Positions 33,536-41,417 of a DNA stretch of 64,000 nucleotides are shown one piece after another. Positions within the stretch are counted from its first letter, which is position 1. Each line of letters opens with the position of its first letter. Source of the stretch: Bacteroidota bacterium (GTDB lineage: Bacteria; Bacteroidota; Ignavibacteria; Kapaibacteriales; Kapaibacteriaceae); assembly GCA_018266735.1 (NCBI GenBank), contig JAFDZT010000002.1, positions 712,023 through 776,022 on the forward strand, written 5' to 3'. The notes beneath the pieces are model-generated. The model was given only the letters and a program-made list of their open reading frames with translations. It was not told where the DNA came from and searched no databases. The translations under genes and the position numbers were made by a program.

Positions 33536-34831
33536 ATGCGTCATACACTGTTGATCGTTGGCATCATCACGATCTATTGTTGCAGTGGCATCGAGAGTCG
33601 TGCACAGTTCTTGGCGGGTCCGTTGGAGCGTCGACTCTCCGATGTGTGTTCGCTGTTCGGAGATCGACCGAGCGCCTACGACACGCTCTTCACGGCTAGC
33701 TTCAAAGCACAGGTCTCCAACGCCCAGCTCACCGCCGGACTCCAGCAACTCACGGGCATCTGCGGTCCGTGCCTTGGCGTCACGATCACGAAGCGCACAA
33801 GCGACTTCGCCGCTACGGCCAATGCGCGCACGAAGAATGGCTATCTCTTGCCGATCTCCATTTCCATCGAAGATGCTCCTCCACATCGCATCAGCGGACT
33901 CTTCTTTCGCAACCCCATTCGAGAAGCGTCGAGCATCGATTCCGTGGTCGCCGAGTTCAAGATGCTGCCGGGAAAGACCTCGCTCTACATCGAAAAGCTT
34001 GGCACCGGCAAACCCATCGTCGAGCACAACGGCGAGATGATGCTTCCCATCGGGTCTAGCTTCAAACTCTATATCCTCGGTGAGCTTGCACGCAAGCTTG
34101 GATCGGACTCTCTCTCGTGGTCGACGGTGACGGCGTTGAAGCCTTCGTTGAAGTCGTTCCCGAGCGGACATTTGCAGGACTGGCCCGACGATGCACCGAT
34201 CACGTTGCATTCGCTGGCGAGCTTGATGATCTCGCAGAGCGACAATACGGCGACCGATCATCTTCTGGCCTACGTCGGCCGGGAGAATGTCGAGCGTATG
34301 CAAATGGCCATGGGACATAGTCAACCGCAACTCAACAAGCCCTTCATGAGCACGCGCGAGATGTTCCTGTTGAAGTTCACGGATAAGGGAGCACGAGCAC
34401 GTCGCTACTATGGTCTGGTCGAAGAACAACGACGCACCATGCTCGCCACGGAACTGCTCTCCATTTCGAACGATGACGTGTCGTTCGCACCTGTTCCCAT
34501 CTGCGCCGATTCCGTGGAGTGGTTCGCCAGCACGCATGATCTCACAAAGGCCATGGACTGGATCCGCAACGCTGCCAACAGCACGATCGGCAAACCATTG
34601 CTCGGCATCCTGTCCATCAACCACGGTGTCGAGATCGACGAGAAGCAATGGGTGTATGCAGGGTACAAGGGCGGATCGGAGACGGGCGTGATCAACATGA
34701 CCTATCTGTTGCGCGACGCCAAGGGCGACTGGTATTCGATGAGCGCCTCGTGGTGCAACCCCACGGCAGCGGTCGACGATGCGAAGTTCGCCACGCTCGT
34801 GAGCACGCTTCTCCGAATGATACCGCATTGA
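33536..34831 (+). CDS. Secreted serine hydrolase, beta-lactamase fold, LpqF/ORF12-like
   Basis: 431 aa. An N-terminal hydrophobic leader (MRHTLLIVGIITIYCCSG) is followed by an approximately 110-residue cystatin/NTF2-like domain (ending GLFFRNP) and a class A beta-lactamase-type domain. The active-site set is present: Ser174-x-x-Lys177 (LPIGSSFKLYILGEL), Ser235-Asp-Asn237 (ISQSDNTATDHLL) and Lys378-Gly-Gly380 (YKGGSETG) in place of KTG. The combination of the small N-terminal domain with SxFKLY is the signature of the LpqF/clavulanate ORF12 group, whose members are often poor lactamases or esterases. It should act in the periplasm or be lipid-anchored. A role in beta-lactam resistance is not shown. 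Confidence 0.82.
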   Translation: MRHTLLIVGIITIYCCSGIESRAQFLAGPLERRLSDVCSLFGDRPSAYDTLFTASFKAQVSNAQLTAGLQQLTGICGPCLGVTITKRTSDFAATANARTKNGYLLPISISIEDAPPHRISGLFFRNPIREASSIDSVVAEFKMLPGKTSLYIEKLGTGKPIVEHNGEMMLPIGSSFKLYILGELARKLGSDSLSWSTVTALKPSLKSFPSGHLQDWPDDAPITLHSLASLMISQSDNTATDHLLAYVGRENVERMQMAMGHSQPQLNKPFMSTREMFLLKFTDKGARARRYYGLVEEQRRTMLATELLSISNDDVSFAPVPICADSVEWFASTHDLTKAMDWIRNAANSTIGKPLLGILSINHGVEIDEKQWVYAGYKGGSETGVINMTYLLRDAKGDWYSMSASWCNPTAAVDDAKFATLVSTLLRMIPH

Positions 34832-34834
34832 GCC

Positions 34835-34842
34835 TATCTTTG
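34835..34842 (+). promoter_or_regulatory. Candidate -7 element of the miaE operon (TATCTTTG)
   Basis: TATCTTTG exactly matches TAnnTTTG and ends 4 nt before the ATG at 34847, predicting a leaderless mRNA for the run miaE-fmt-GDPD-SemiSWEET-YiiX-like. It begins 3 nt after the preceding stop codon. Confidence 0.5.
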
Positions 34843-34846
34843 CGTC

Positions 34847-35422
34847 ATGCTCTGTCTCCAATGCGAAACCAATCCCACCTGGATCAACGTCGCCAACGCC
34901 CATCACGACCTGATCCTGATCGACCATGCCCACTGTGAGAAGAAGGCCGCGGCCTTCGGTCTCTCCATGATCAACCGCTACCCCGGCCACCTCAAGTTGG
35001 TGCACGAAATGGTCGACCTCGTCAAAGAGGAGATCGAACATTTCGAACTGGTCGTGCGTGAGCTCGAATCGCGCGGCATCACGCTCACGCGTGACACCGG
35101 CAACGACTACGTCAAGGAACTGCATACGCACATGGCCCATAACGAGCCGGATCGCATGCTCGACCTCTTGATCGTGGGCGCCTTCATCGAAGCGCGCTCC
35201 TGCGAGCGGTTCTCGATCCTTGCCGAACATTGTGATCGAGAAGATCTGCGCACGCTCTATCGTTCCCTCCTCGCTTCGGAAGCCGGTCATTACCGCATGT
35301 ACACCGACATTGCACGCGAGTACTTCCCTGCCGACCGCGTGAAGCAGCGCTTGAAGGAGTTCGGAGCGATCGAAGCGGCCATCATCCGTGCGCGCACCGA
35401 CAAGCCCACCATGCATGGCTGA
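34847..35422 (+). CDS. miaE: tRNA-(ms2io6A)-hydroxylase MiaE-like
   Basis: 191 aa, all-helical ferritin-like di-iron enzyme that hydroxylates 2-methylthio-isopentenyl-adenosine at tRNA position 37. Metal ligands: Glu31 (HCEKKAAAF), Glu62-x-x-His65 (KEEIEHFELV), Glu115 (FIEARSCERF) and Glu145-x-x-His148 (SEAGHYRMY). The N-terminal helix WINVANAHHDLILIDHAHCEKKAA is typical of the family. The ATG at 34847 has a TATCTTTG box just upstream and no leader. It overlaps fmt by 8 nt, so two translation-related enzymes are co-transcribed. miaA and miaB are not in the window. Confidence 0.93.
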   Translation: MLCLQCETNPTWINVANAHHDLILIDHAHCEKKAAAFGLSMINRYPGHLKLVHEMVDLVKEEIEHFELVVRELESRGITLTRDTGNDYVKELHTHMAHNEPDRMLDLLIVGAFIEARSCERFSILAEHCDREDLRTLYRSLLASEAGHYRMYTDIAREYFPADRVKQRLKEFGAIEAAIIRARTDKPTMHG

Positions 35423-36344
35423 GCGACCCACGATCATCTTCATGGGTACGCCGGAGTTCGCCGTGCCCGCACTGCGAGCCATTCATGCACGCTATGGCGT
35501 TCGCGCTGTGGTCACCGTTGCCGACAAGCCCAAGGGGCGCGGCCTCGAACTTCGACCCAGCGATGTGAAGGTGGCGGCGCTCGAGTTGGGCATCGAGACC
35601 ATTCTCCAACCCACGTCGCTCAAAGACCCTGCATTCCAAGCGCAGATCCGCGAGCTGCAGCCCGACATTCTCTGCGTGATCGCATTTCGGATCCTGCCAC
35701 GCGAGGTCTACTCAGTGGCCCGACTCGGATCCTTCAACGTCCACGCCTCCTTGCTCCCTGCCTATCGTGGTGCAGCGCCGATCAATCATGCCATCATGCA
35801 GGGCGATCACGTTACGGGCGTCACGTCGTTCCTGCTCAACGACGTCGTCGACACCGGCACGATCATCACACAACGAACTCTGCCCATCGTTGACGGCATG
35901 ACGGCCGGCGAACTGTATCATGCGCTGATGCCCTTGGCTGCCGAATGCGCTGTGGAGACGTGCACGTTGCTCATCGAGCAGCGCGCGCAACCACAACCGC
36001 AAGACGACCGACTCGCCTCGCCAGCGCCGAAGGTGTTTCGAGAGACCAGTGTCATCGACTGGCAACAGGACGTGCATACCGTCAGGAACTTCATCCATGG
36101 CCTTTCGCCATCGCCCTGTGCGTGGACGATGTGGAGTGGCGACGTGCTCAAGATCTATCACGCTTCGCTTACACCCGAACGCCTTGCACCCGGCACATGG
36201 TCCATCGCAGGCGGACGTTTTCTCGCAGGATGTAAAAACGGTAGTTTGCTTCTCGACGAGATCCAAGTACCCGGAAAGAAACGCATGATGGCAACGGACC
36301 TTGCCCGCGGATATCGAGGACCGACCGAAGGAACGTTCGCATGA
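35415..36344 (+). CDS. fmt: Methionyl-tRNA formyltransferase
   Basis: 309 aa. It formylates Met-tRNAfMet using 10-formyl-tetrahydrofolate. N-terminal formyl-transferase domain with IIFMGTPEFAVPAL and the catalytic triad Asn108, His110 (FNVHASLLPAYRGAAPINHAI) and Asp146 (NDVVDTGTII), then the C-terminal OB-like domain (about 205-309). The start was set at the ATG at 35415 within the end of miaE. Its stop overlaps the GDPD start (ATGA). No def (peptide deformylase) gene is adjacent, although the two often travel together. Confidence 0.96.
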   Translation: MAERPTIIFMGTPEFAVPALRAIHARYGVRAVVTVADKPKGRGLELRPSDVKVAALELGIETILQPTSLKDPAFQAQIRELQPDILCVIAFRILPREVYSVARLGSFNVHASLLPAYRGAAPINHAIMQGDHVTGVTSFLLNDVVDTGTIITQRTLPIVDGMTAGELYHALMPLAAECAVETCTLLIEQRAQPQPQDDRLASPAPKVFRETSVIDWQQDVHTVRNFIHGLSPSPCAWTMWSGDVLKIYHASLTPERLAPGTWSIAGGRFLAGCKNGSLLLDEIQVPGKKRMMATDLARGYRGPTEGTFA

Positions 36345-37114
36345 TGACGATGCGGGACTTCGTGCGGGCAACACCCTTCTTCGTGATCGCGCATCGCGGT
36401 GCCAGCGGTCATGCACCAGAGAACACGCTTGCCGCGCTGCGACTGGCCGTAGCCTCGGGTGCACGCATGATCGAACTTGATGTGCAGTTCACCAGCGATC
36501 GAAAGCAGATCGTCTTCCACGACCATGTGTTGGGCAGAACAACGAACGGACACGGACAGGTGAAGAACACCACGTTCGAAACGATACGCTCGCTCGATGC
36601 CGGCGCGTGGTTCGACCCATCATTCGCTGGTGAACGCGTTCCGTCGCTGGAAGAGGCATTGGCACTGCTCCGCGACCACGTGTACCTGAACATCGAGCTC
36701 AAACCCATCACGGATCGGCAGACGGCGCGCGAGGACATTGCAGACCTTGTTGCGACCATCAAGCGGTTCGACTACGAACAATACATGGTGTTCTCGTCGT
36801 TCGATCACGATGCTCTTCGCTTGGTAAAGGACATCGACCCCCTATTGCACACCGTTGCATTGAATGTCCCGCACGACAATCGACCACCCTCCGAGGTTGT
36901 CTTTTCTTGTGGTGCCGACGGATTCGGTTGTTCGATCCACGAACTCACACGTGCACGCATGGCGGACGCGAATGCACACTTGATCCCGGTTGGAGTCTAT
37001 ACCGTGAACACCATCGAAGATCTCCGGACGGTGATCACCCTCGGCGCACGTGCCGTTGTATCCAACTATCCCGACGTGATCATGGAGGCATACGAACGTA
37101 TGCGGTCCGCCTAA
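36341..37114 (+). CDS. Glycerophosphodiester phosphodiesterase
   Basis: 257 aa GDPD of the TIM-barrel UgpQ type, hydrolysing deacylated phospholipids to sn-glycerol 3-phosphate. Active-site residues: His18 and Glu27 (HRGASGHAPENT), Glu45 and Asp47 (IELDVQFT), His60 (VFHDHVLGRTTNG), and Glu and Lys in LNIELKP. No signal peptide is seen, so it is probably cytosolic. It overlaps fmt by 4 nt and the SemiSWEET gene by one base. Context gives no further hint of the lipid substrate. Confidence 0.94.
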   Translation: MMTMRDFVRATPFFVIAHRGASGHAPENTLAALRLAVASGARMIELDVQFTSDRKQIVFHDHVLGRTTNGHGQVKNTTFETIRSLDAGAWFDPSFAGERVPSLEEALALLRDHVYLNIELKPITDRQTAREDIADLVATIKRFDYEQYMVFSSFDHDALRLVKDIDPLLHTVALNVPHDNRPPSEVVFSCGADGFGCSIHELTRARMADANAHLIPVGVYTVNTIEDLRTVITLGARAVVSNYPDVIMEAYERMRSA

Positions 37115-37392
37115 TGGAAGGACTCACTCTCCTCGGCCTTGCTGCCGGCTGTTGCTCCACGTTCGCCCTCCTTCCTCAGGCCATGAAGGTGTGGACCACC
37201 GGCAAGGTGGACCAGATCTCCATCGGCATGCTCTCCCTGATGCTCACGGGCGCTTGCCTGTGGCTCACCTACGGCCTTTTGAAAATGGACATCAGCATCA
37301 TCTGGGCCAATGCCGTCGCCCTCATCTTCATCGTCTACATGTTCACGGTGAAGGTTCGCGATATGCGTCAAGTTGACCAAGGGTCATCGTAG
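37114..37392 (+). CDS. SemiSWEET sugar transporter
   Basis: 92 aa with three membrane segments (about 2-20, 38-54 and 60-80), the size and layout of bacterial SemiSWEETs, which form homodimers that carry sugars. The PQ-loop dipeptide Pro21-Gln22 (FALLPQAMKVW) is in the first helix; Trp64 and Asn66 (SIIWANAVAL) match conserved pocket positions. It starts one base inside the GDPD stop (TAATG). A pairing with a phosphodiesterase and a tRNA operon is unusual, so its substrate is uncertain. Confidence 0.88.
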   Translation: MEGLTLLGLAAGCCSTFALLPQAMKVWTTGKVDQISIGMLSLMLTGACLWLTYGLLKMDISIIWANAVALIFIVYMFTVKVRDMRQVDQGSS

Positions 37393-37395
37393 CCA

Positions 37396-38085
37396 ATGAT
37401 GCGCATGAAGAAGAGGATCATCACCTTTGGTGTGATAGGCGTTGTGCTCATCGCCGGTCTCTACGTCAAGTGGCGGTACGATGCCCCGATCCGTGCGTTG
37501 GAAGATGCCCGTACCAATGTTCGCACCATGGTTGAGCACGGCGAGATCAAAAGTGGCGACCTGATCTTCCAAACATCGCGTTCACGTCAGAGCAAGGCCA
37601 TCCAACTTGCTACCGGTTCAGAGTATTCCCACTGCGGCATCATCTTCAAGGAAGGTCGCTCCTTCTACGTGCTTGAAGCTGTGCAACCCGTTCAACGAAC
37701 ACCACTGGAAACATGGATCGCAAGGGGGCAAGGCGGAACGTTTGTGATCAAACGATTGGCTAACGAAGCCCTACTCACATCTTCGGCTATCCAGCGTTTG
37801 AAGAAGGTCGGCGAAGGATTCATCGGAAGGAACTACGATGCCACCTTCGAGTGGTCCGACGAACGCATTTACTGCTCAGAACTTCTCTGGAAGGTCTATC
37901 AGCGTGCAATGGGGATCGAGATCGGCAAACTCGAATATCTTGGTGAGTTTGATCTGACCCACGATGCCGTGAAAACGAAACTGCGTGAGCGGTATGGAGC
38001 GCATATCCCCACGAACGAGACCGTCATTTCACCGGCCGCCATCTTTGCATCCGACCGATTGAAAACCGTAACGTCGAACAAATGA
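37396..38085 (+). CDS. YiiX/YebB-like NlpC/P60-type cysteine hydrolase
   Basis: 229 aa. An N-terminal hydrophobic segment (about 8-24, ITFGVIGVVLIAGLYV) anchors or exports it. The catalytic region is permuted as in peptidase family C92: His79 first (EYSHCGIIF), then Glu94 (YVLEAVQPV), and Cys160 (IYCSELLWKVY). The phrase IKSGDLIFQTSRSRQSKAIQLATGSEYSHCGII is the YiiX signature. These enzymes cleave acyl or peptide bonds in cell-envelope material; the physiological substrate is unknown. The gap to the preceding gene is 3 nt, so it shares its transcript. Confidence 0.87.
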   Translation: MMRMKKRIITFGVIGVVLIAGLYVKWRYDAPIRALEDARTNVRTMVEHGEIKSGDLIFQTSRSRQSKAIQLATGSEYSHCGIIFKEGRSFYVLEAVQPVQRTPLETWIARGQGGTFVIKRLANEALLTSSAIQRLKKVGEGFIGRNYDATFEWSDERIYCSELLWKVYQRAMGIEIGKLEYLGEFDLTHDAVKTKLRERYGAHIPTNETVISPAAIFASDRLKTVTSNK

Positions 38086-38108
38086 CATCGGTGCCCATAC
38101 GATATGCG

Positions 38109-38116
38109 TAAATTCG
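38109..38116 (+). promoter_or_regulatory. Candidate -7 element of the HsdR_N-pyrC pair (TAAATTCG)
   Basis: TAAATTCG (TAnnTTTG with one change) ends 4 nt before the ATG at 38121, another leaderless-type arrangement. It lies in the 35-nt spacer after the YiiX-like gene. Confidence 0.4.
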
Positions 38117-38120
38117 ATCC

Positions 38121-38600
38121 ATGACCTCAGCCGACCCAACGGAAACCCTGGTCCTTCCCGCCCTGATCTTTCCTTCGTTCGAAACGAAGATCACGACGCG
38201 CGATGGCATCGTTCGCATCTACGACGATGTACGAAAGCAACAGGTGGCGCTTACGCCGGAGGAGTGGGTGCGGCAGCACTGCATTCATTGGCTCGTCGAC
38301 CATAAACGATATCCGCTGGGGCGTTGTTCGGTGGAACGTGTGGTACGCGGCACATTGCAGCGCTACGACGTGGTGTGGATGGATGAGCACATGCGTCCAT
38401 TCCTCTTGGTGGAATGCAAGGCCCCTTCCGTGTCGCTCACCGAAGACACGCTCCGTCAATCTGCCTGGTACAACCTGACCCTTCAAGCCCCCATTATCTT
38501 TCTCACGAACGGCCGTTCCGCCGTGGTAGCCGCGGTGGATGCCGACGGATCCATGCGACGCCTTGACGACGTTCCCTCGTATCCCGGATCCCAACGATGA
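38121..38600 (+). CDS. HsdR N-terminal-domain (HSDR_N_2) nuclease-fold protein
   Basis: 159 aa, a stand-alone version of the PD-(D/E)xK domain found at the N-terminus of type I restriction R subunits. Asp83 (RYDVVWMD) and Glu98-x-Lys100 (FLLVECKAP) form the catalytic core. The family-typical upstream phrase [20 protein letters not shown] is also present. There is no helicase domain and there are no HsdM/HsdS genes. Short proteins of this type are widespread in Bacteroidota with no settled function. Its stop overlaps the pyrC start (ATGA), so the two are co-translated. Confidence 0.87.
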   Translation: MTSADPTETLVLPALIFPSFETKITTRDGIVRIYDDVRKQQVALTPEEWVRQHCIHWLVDHKRYPLGRCSVERVVRGTLQRYDVVWMDEHMRPFLLVECKAPSVSLTEDTLRQSAWYNLTLQAPIIFLTNGRSAVVAAVDADGSMRRLDDVPSYPGSQR

Positions 38601-39601
38601 AGATCACGCTCAACTCCCCGCTCGACATGCACGTCCACCTCCGTCAGGACGAGATGCTCCGGCAGGTCGCGCCACTCAGTGCCGAGCACTTTGCCGGCGG
38701 CGTCATCATGCCGAATCTTGTTCCACCGGTGAATTCCGTCGAGCGACTCCTCTGGTACACGGATGAAGTGCGATCGGCCGTTGCGCCGCACACCTTCGAA
38801 CCGTACATGACGCTGTTCTTCCGCAACTACACGGAAACAGAACTGCTGGCAGCCAAGCCGCACATGCTCGGTATCAAACTGTATCCCGCCGGTGCCACCA
38901 CGAACAGCGAGGCCGGTGTGCAGGAGATCACGGCCATGGATCACATGTATTCGATGATGCAGGAGCTCGACATTCCGTTGCTCGTGCATGGCGAGACCCA
39001 TGGCTTCGTGATGGATCGCGAGCGAGAGTTCTGCGAGATCTATCGGTACCTCGCCGAACGTTATCCGCGTTTGCGTATCACGATGGAACACATCACCACG
39101 GCCGAATCCGTGCGTCTGCTCGACGAGTTCGAAAACCTGCATGCAACGGTCACCCTGCACCACTTGGTGATCACGCTCGATGATGTGGTCGGTGGACTGA
39201 TGGATCCGCATCTCTTCTGCAAGCCCATCGCAAAGCGACCGGAAGATCGGTTGGCATTGCTGGAAGCCGCTCTGAGTGCGCATCCCAAGCTCATGCTCGG
39301 TAGTGACTCGGCTCCGCACCCCATCGACAGAAAGGAATGTCCAGGCTGCGCGGCCGGCGTCTTCACGGCTCCCATCCTATTGCCGTTGCTGGCAGAACTC
39401 TACGATCGACACGGTGCGCTCGACAAACTGCAAGCCTTCGTGTCCAACAACGCCCAGCGCATCTATCGGATCACACCTCCGCCCAAGTCCGTTGAACTCG
39501 AACGCACACCCATGACGATCCCGCAGCGTTACGGCAACGTCGTCCCGATGTGGGCCGGCAAGGAGATCTCGTGGTCGGTTGTCTCAACCACACTACCATA
39601 G
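38597..39601 (+). CDS. pyrC: Dihydroorotase
   Basis: 334-aa class II dihydroorotase that closes carbamoyl-aspartate to dihydroorotate in pyrimidine synthesis. Zinc-binding residues: His12 and His14 (LDMHVHLRQ), Lys94 as the carboxylated lysine ([16 protein letters not shown]), His131 (LLVHGETHG), His165 (MEHITT) and catalytic Asp237 (GSDSAPHP). It has E. coli PyrC-like features and length. It is coupled to the HsdR_N-type gene by a 4-nt overlap. No other pyr gene is nearby. Confidence 0.95.
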   Translation: MKITLNSPLDMHVHLRQDEMLRQVAPLSAEHFAGGVIMPNLVPPVNSVERLLWYTDEVRSAVAPHTFEPYMTLFFRNYTETELLAAKPHMLGIKLYPAGATTNSEAGVQEITAMDHMYSMMQELDIPLLVHGETHGFVMDREREFCEIYRYLAERYPRLRITMEHITTAESVRLLDEFENLHATVTLHHLVITLDDVVGGLMDPHLFCKPIAKRPEDRLALLEAALSAHPKLMLGSDSAPHPIDRKECPGCAAGVFTAPILLPLLAELYDRHGALDKLQAFVSNNAQRIYRITPPPKSVELERTPMTIPQRYGNVVPMWAGKEISWSVVSTTLP

Positions 39602-39606
39602 CATCA

Positions 39607-39669
39607 ACTCGTCACTCGTGACTCGTCACTCGTCACTCGTCACTTGTCACTCGTCACTCGTCACTTCCC
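39607..39669 (+). repeat. Nine-unit ACTCGTC heptamer tandem repeat
   Basis: Nine consecutive 7-bp units fill 63 nt with almost no variation: ACTCGTC (x6), ACTCGTG, ACTTGTC, and a final ACTTCCC directly followed by the ATG at 39670. The array occupies the whole spacer after pyrC. It is the best-preserved of the heptamer arrays in the window. Confidence 0.85.
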
Positions 39670-40425
39670 ATGCTCTTCCTCCTTGCCGCCTTCCTCATTG
39701 GCCTAACGCCGGTACAGGCCCAGCGCACGTATCACGGATGTCCGCCCGAGGGCAATGCCAAGCAGACGCGGGCCAAGGAACTCAATGCGAAGAAGAACCG
39801 CGCTGATGATGCCGACACCACGGCCATCAATCCGAAGATCACCTTCCATGCAATGATGGTGGCCGATGCAACACCTACAACGTTTCGCGAGGGAGACGTC
39901 GGACGGATCACGGCGTACTGCGAAGAGGTGAAGATCGGCGCCATCGAGACGTGCAACTGCAAGGATACCGATCACTGGTATCGCGACACGCACATCGAGC
40001 TCGTGCTCGATCCCATGGACTCGCTGGACAAGACCAAGATCCTTGTCGTCGAGGTCACGCCTCGGTTTCGCGAGAAGATGCGCAAGCGCGGCATCGATTG
40101 GTCGCACCGTGCACTGCGCGATGCATTTCTTGGACGGTGGGTGACGGTAACGGGATACGCCTTCTTCGATGCAATGCATGAAGATGAATCGGCCCAAAGT
40201 GGCAATGCCCATGTGTGGCGCGGAACGGCCTGGGAGCTGCATCCGGTGACGGATATCAGAGTGACGAAACGTCCGCCGGCAACAACGTCGACGCCACACT
40301 CAACGACAACACCAACACCGCAGACCACCGAGGCACGTCAATGCAAAGCCACGACGGCTTCCGGAAAACGATGTAGCCGCCGGACCACAGATCCAAGCGG
40401 CTACTGTTTTCAGCATCAGCGCTGA
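39670..40425 (+). CDS. Small secreted protein with C-terminal Cys-rich (DUF5763-like) motif
   Basis: 251 aa with a clear signal peptide (MLFLLAAFLIGLTPVQAQ). The central part (about 55-200) may be an OB-fold domain (GDVGRITAYCEEVKIGAIETCNCK, KILVVEVTPRFREK, LGRWVTVTGYAFFD). A Thr/Pro-rich linker (about 205-225) leads to QCKATTASGKRCSRR..GYCFQH at the end, a Cys3-His pattern of DUF5763 type suggesting zinc binding. No function can be assigned. No ribosome-binding site is visible because the heptamer array runs straight into the ATG. It is convergent with the SPFH gene, with a 5-nt spacer. Confidence 0.75.
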   Translation: MLFLLAAFLIGLTPVQAQRTYHGCPPEGNAKQTRAKELNAKKNRADDADTTAINPKITFHAMMVADATPTTFREGDVGRITAYCEEVKIGAIETCNCKDTDHWYRDTHIELVLDPMDSLDKTKILVVEVTPRFREKMRKRGIDWSHRALRDAFLGRWVTVTGYAFFDAMHEDESAQSGNAHVWRGTAWELHPVTDIRVTKRPPATTSTPHSTTTPTPQTTEARQCKATTASGKRCSRRTTDPSGYCFQHQR

Positions 40426-40430
40426 GTGCG

Positions 40431-41405
40431 TTACTCTTTCTCGCCGAACATCTGCTTGATCGCTCCGAGCGATCCCATCACACCGCTTGCTTCGTACGGC
40501 ATGAAGACGACCTTCTGTCCGTTCGCTGCCATCTCCTTCATCGCCTCGATATAGCGGATGGCCACCAGGTACTGCGCCGGATCGCCCTTGCCCTGTGCCA
40601 CTGCCGACGAGATCACCTTGATGGCCTCGGCCTCGGCTGTTGCAACGCGCACGCGTGCTTCGGCTTCACCTTCGGCACGGAGCACTTGCGACCGCTTCTC
40701 GCCTTCCGCCTTGTTCACCGAGCTCTCGCGTGAACCTTCGGATTCGAGAATGGCGCTTCGCTTGCTTGCTTCTGCCGTGAGAATGGCCGCACGACGGTCG
40801 CGCTCCGCACGCATCTGCTTTTCCATGGCCTCTTGAATATCGCGCGGCGGGATCAGGTCCTGCAGTTCCACACGATTCACCTTCACGCCCCACTTATGCG
40901 CCGCCTCGTCGAGGATCACGCGCAGCTTGGTGTTGATCGTATCGCGCGACGTGAGCGTTTCGTCCAACGCAAGCTCTCCGATCACGTTTCGCAGTGTTGT
41001 TTGCGTGAGCTTCTGAATGGCATCGGGCAGGTTGGCGATCTCATACATGGCCTTCATCGGATCGACCAGCTGGAAGTACAACAGCGCATTGATCTCGATG
41101 GCCACGTTATCGGCTGTGATCACGTTCTGACGCGGGAAGTCGTACACGCTTTCGCGCAGATCGATGCGCGGCGTGCGCAAGGAAACATAGACGTGCTTTC
41201 CGGTAGGATCTGTCTTCACATAGCGCCACTCCATCGATCGCGGCTTGTCGATGAACGGAATGATCACAGCGATCCCGCTTTCAAGCGTGCGATGATACCG
41301 ACCGAGACGTTCGATGATCATGGTCTCGGCCTGCTGGATCACGCGAACACCCTTGACGAGGATGACGAGAACGAAGACAACAAGGACGACAAGGACGACT
41401 GACAT
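40431..41405 (-). CDS. SPFH/band 7 membrane protein (QmcA/stomatin-like)
   Basis: 324 aa. A single N-terminal membrane segment (VVLVVLVVFVLVILVKGV) is followed by the SPFH domain (VIQQAETMIIERLGRYHRTLESGIAVIIPFID, DFPRQNVITADNVAIEINALLYFQ, LDETLTSRDTINTKLRVILDEAAHKWGVKVNRVELQDLIPP). Next comes an Ala/Glu/Arg coiled coil (about 190-265, KQMRAERDRRAAILTAEASKRSAILESEG), and a short C-terminal tail follows. Such proteins form ring-like cages in the membrane and partner with NfeD. The gene follows nfeD by 12 nt that contain a GGAGG ribosome-binding site. It is the last gene of a four-gene run with the CHASE2 and FecR-like genes. Confidence 0.93.
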   Translation of the reverse strand: MSVVLVVLVVFVLVILVKGVRVIQQAETMIIERLGRYHRTLESGIAVIIPFIDKPRSMEWRYVKTDPTGKHVYVSLRTPRIDLRESVYDFPRQNVITADNVAIEINALLYFQLVDPMKAMYEIANLPDAIQKLTQTTLRNVIGELALDETLTSRDTINTKLRVILDEAAHKWGVKVNRVELQDLIPPRDIQEAMEKQMRAERDRRAAILTAEASKRSAILESEGSRESSVNKAEGEKRSQVLRAEGEAEARVRVATAEAEAIKVISSAVAQGKGDPAQYLVAIRYIEAMKEMAANGQKVVFMPYEASGVMGSLGAIKQMFGEKE

Positions 41406-41417
41406 GGAGCCTCCGAA

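Noticed and set aside
33497..35482. Long open frame on the minus strand opposite the serine hydrolase and MiaE genes
   Set aside because: It lies antisense to two genes with intact catalytic motifs, has no family-like motif and has a charged, His/Arg-rich composition typical of the antisense frame of G+C-rich genes.
39607..39669. Possible CRISPR array
   Set aside because: The 7-bp units are directly adjacent with no spacers, so this is a tandem repeat and not a CRISPR.
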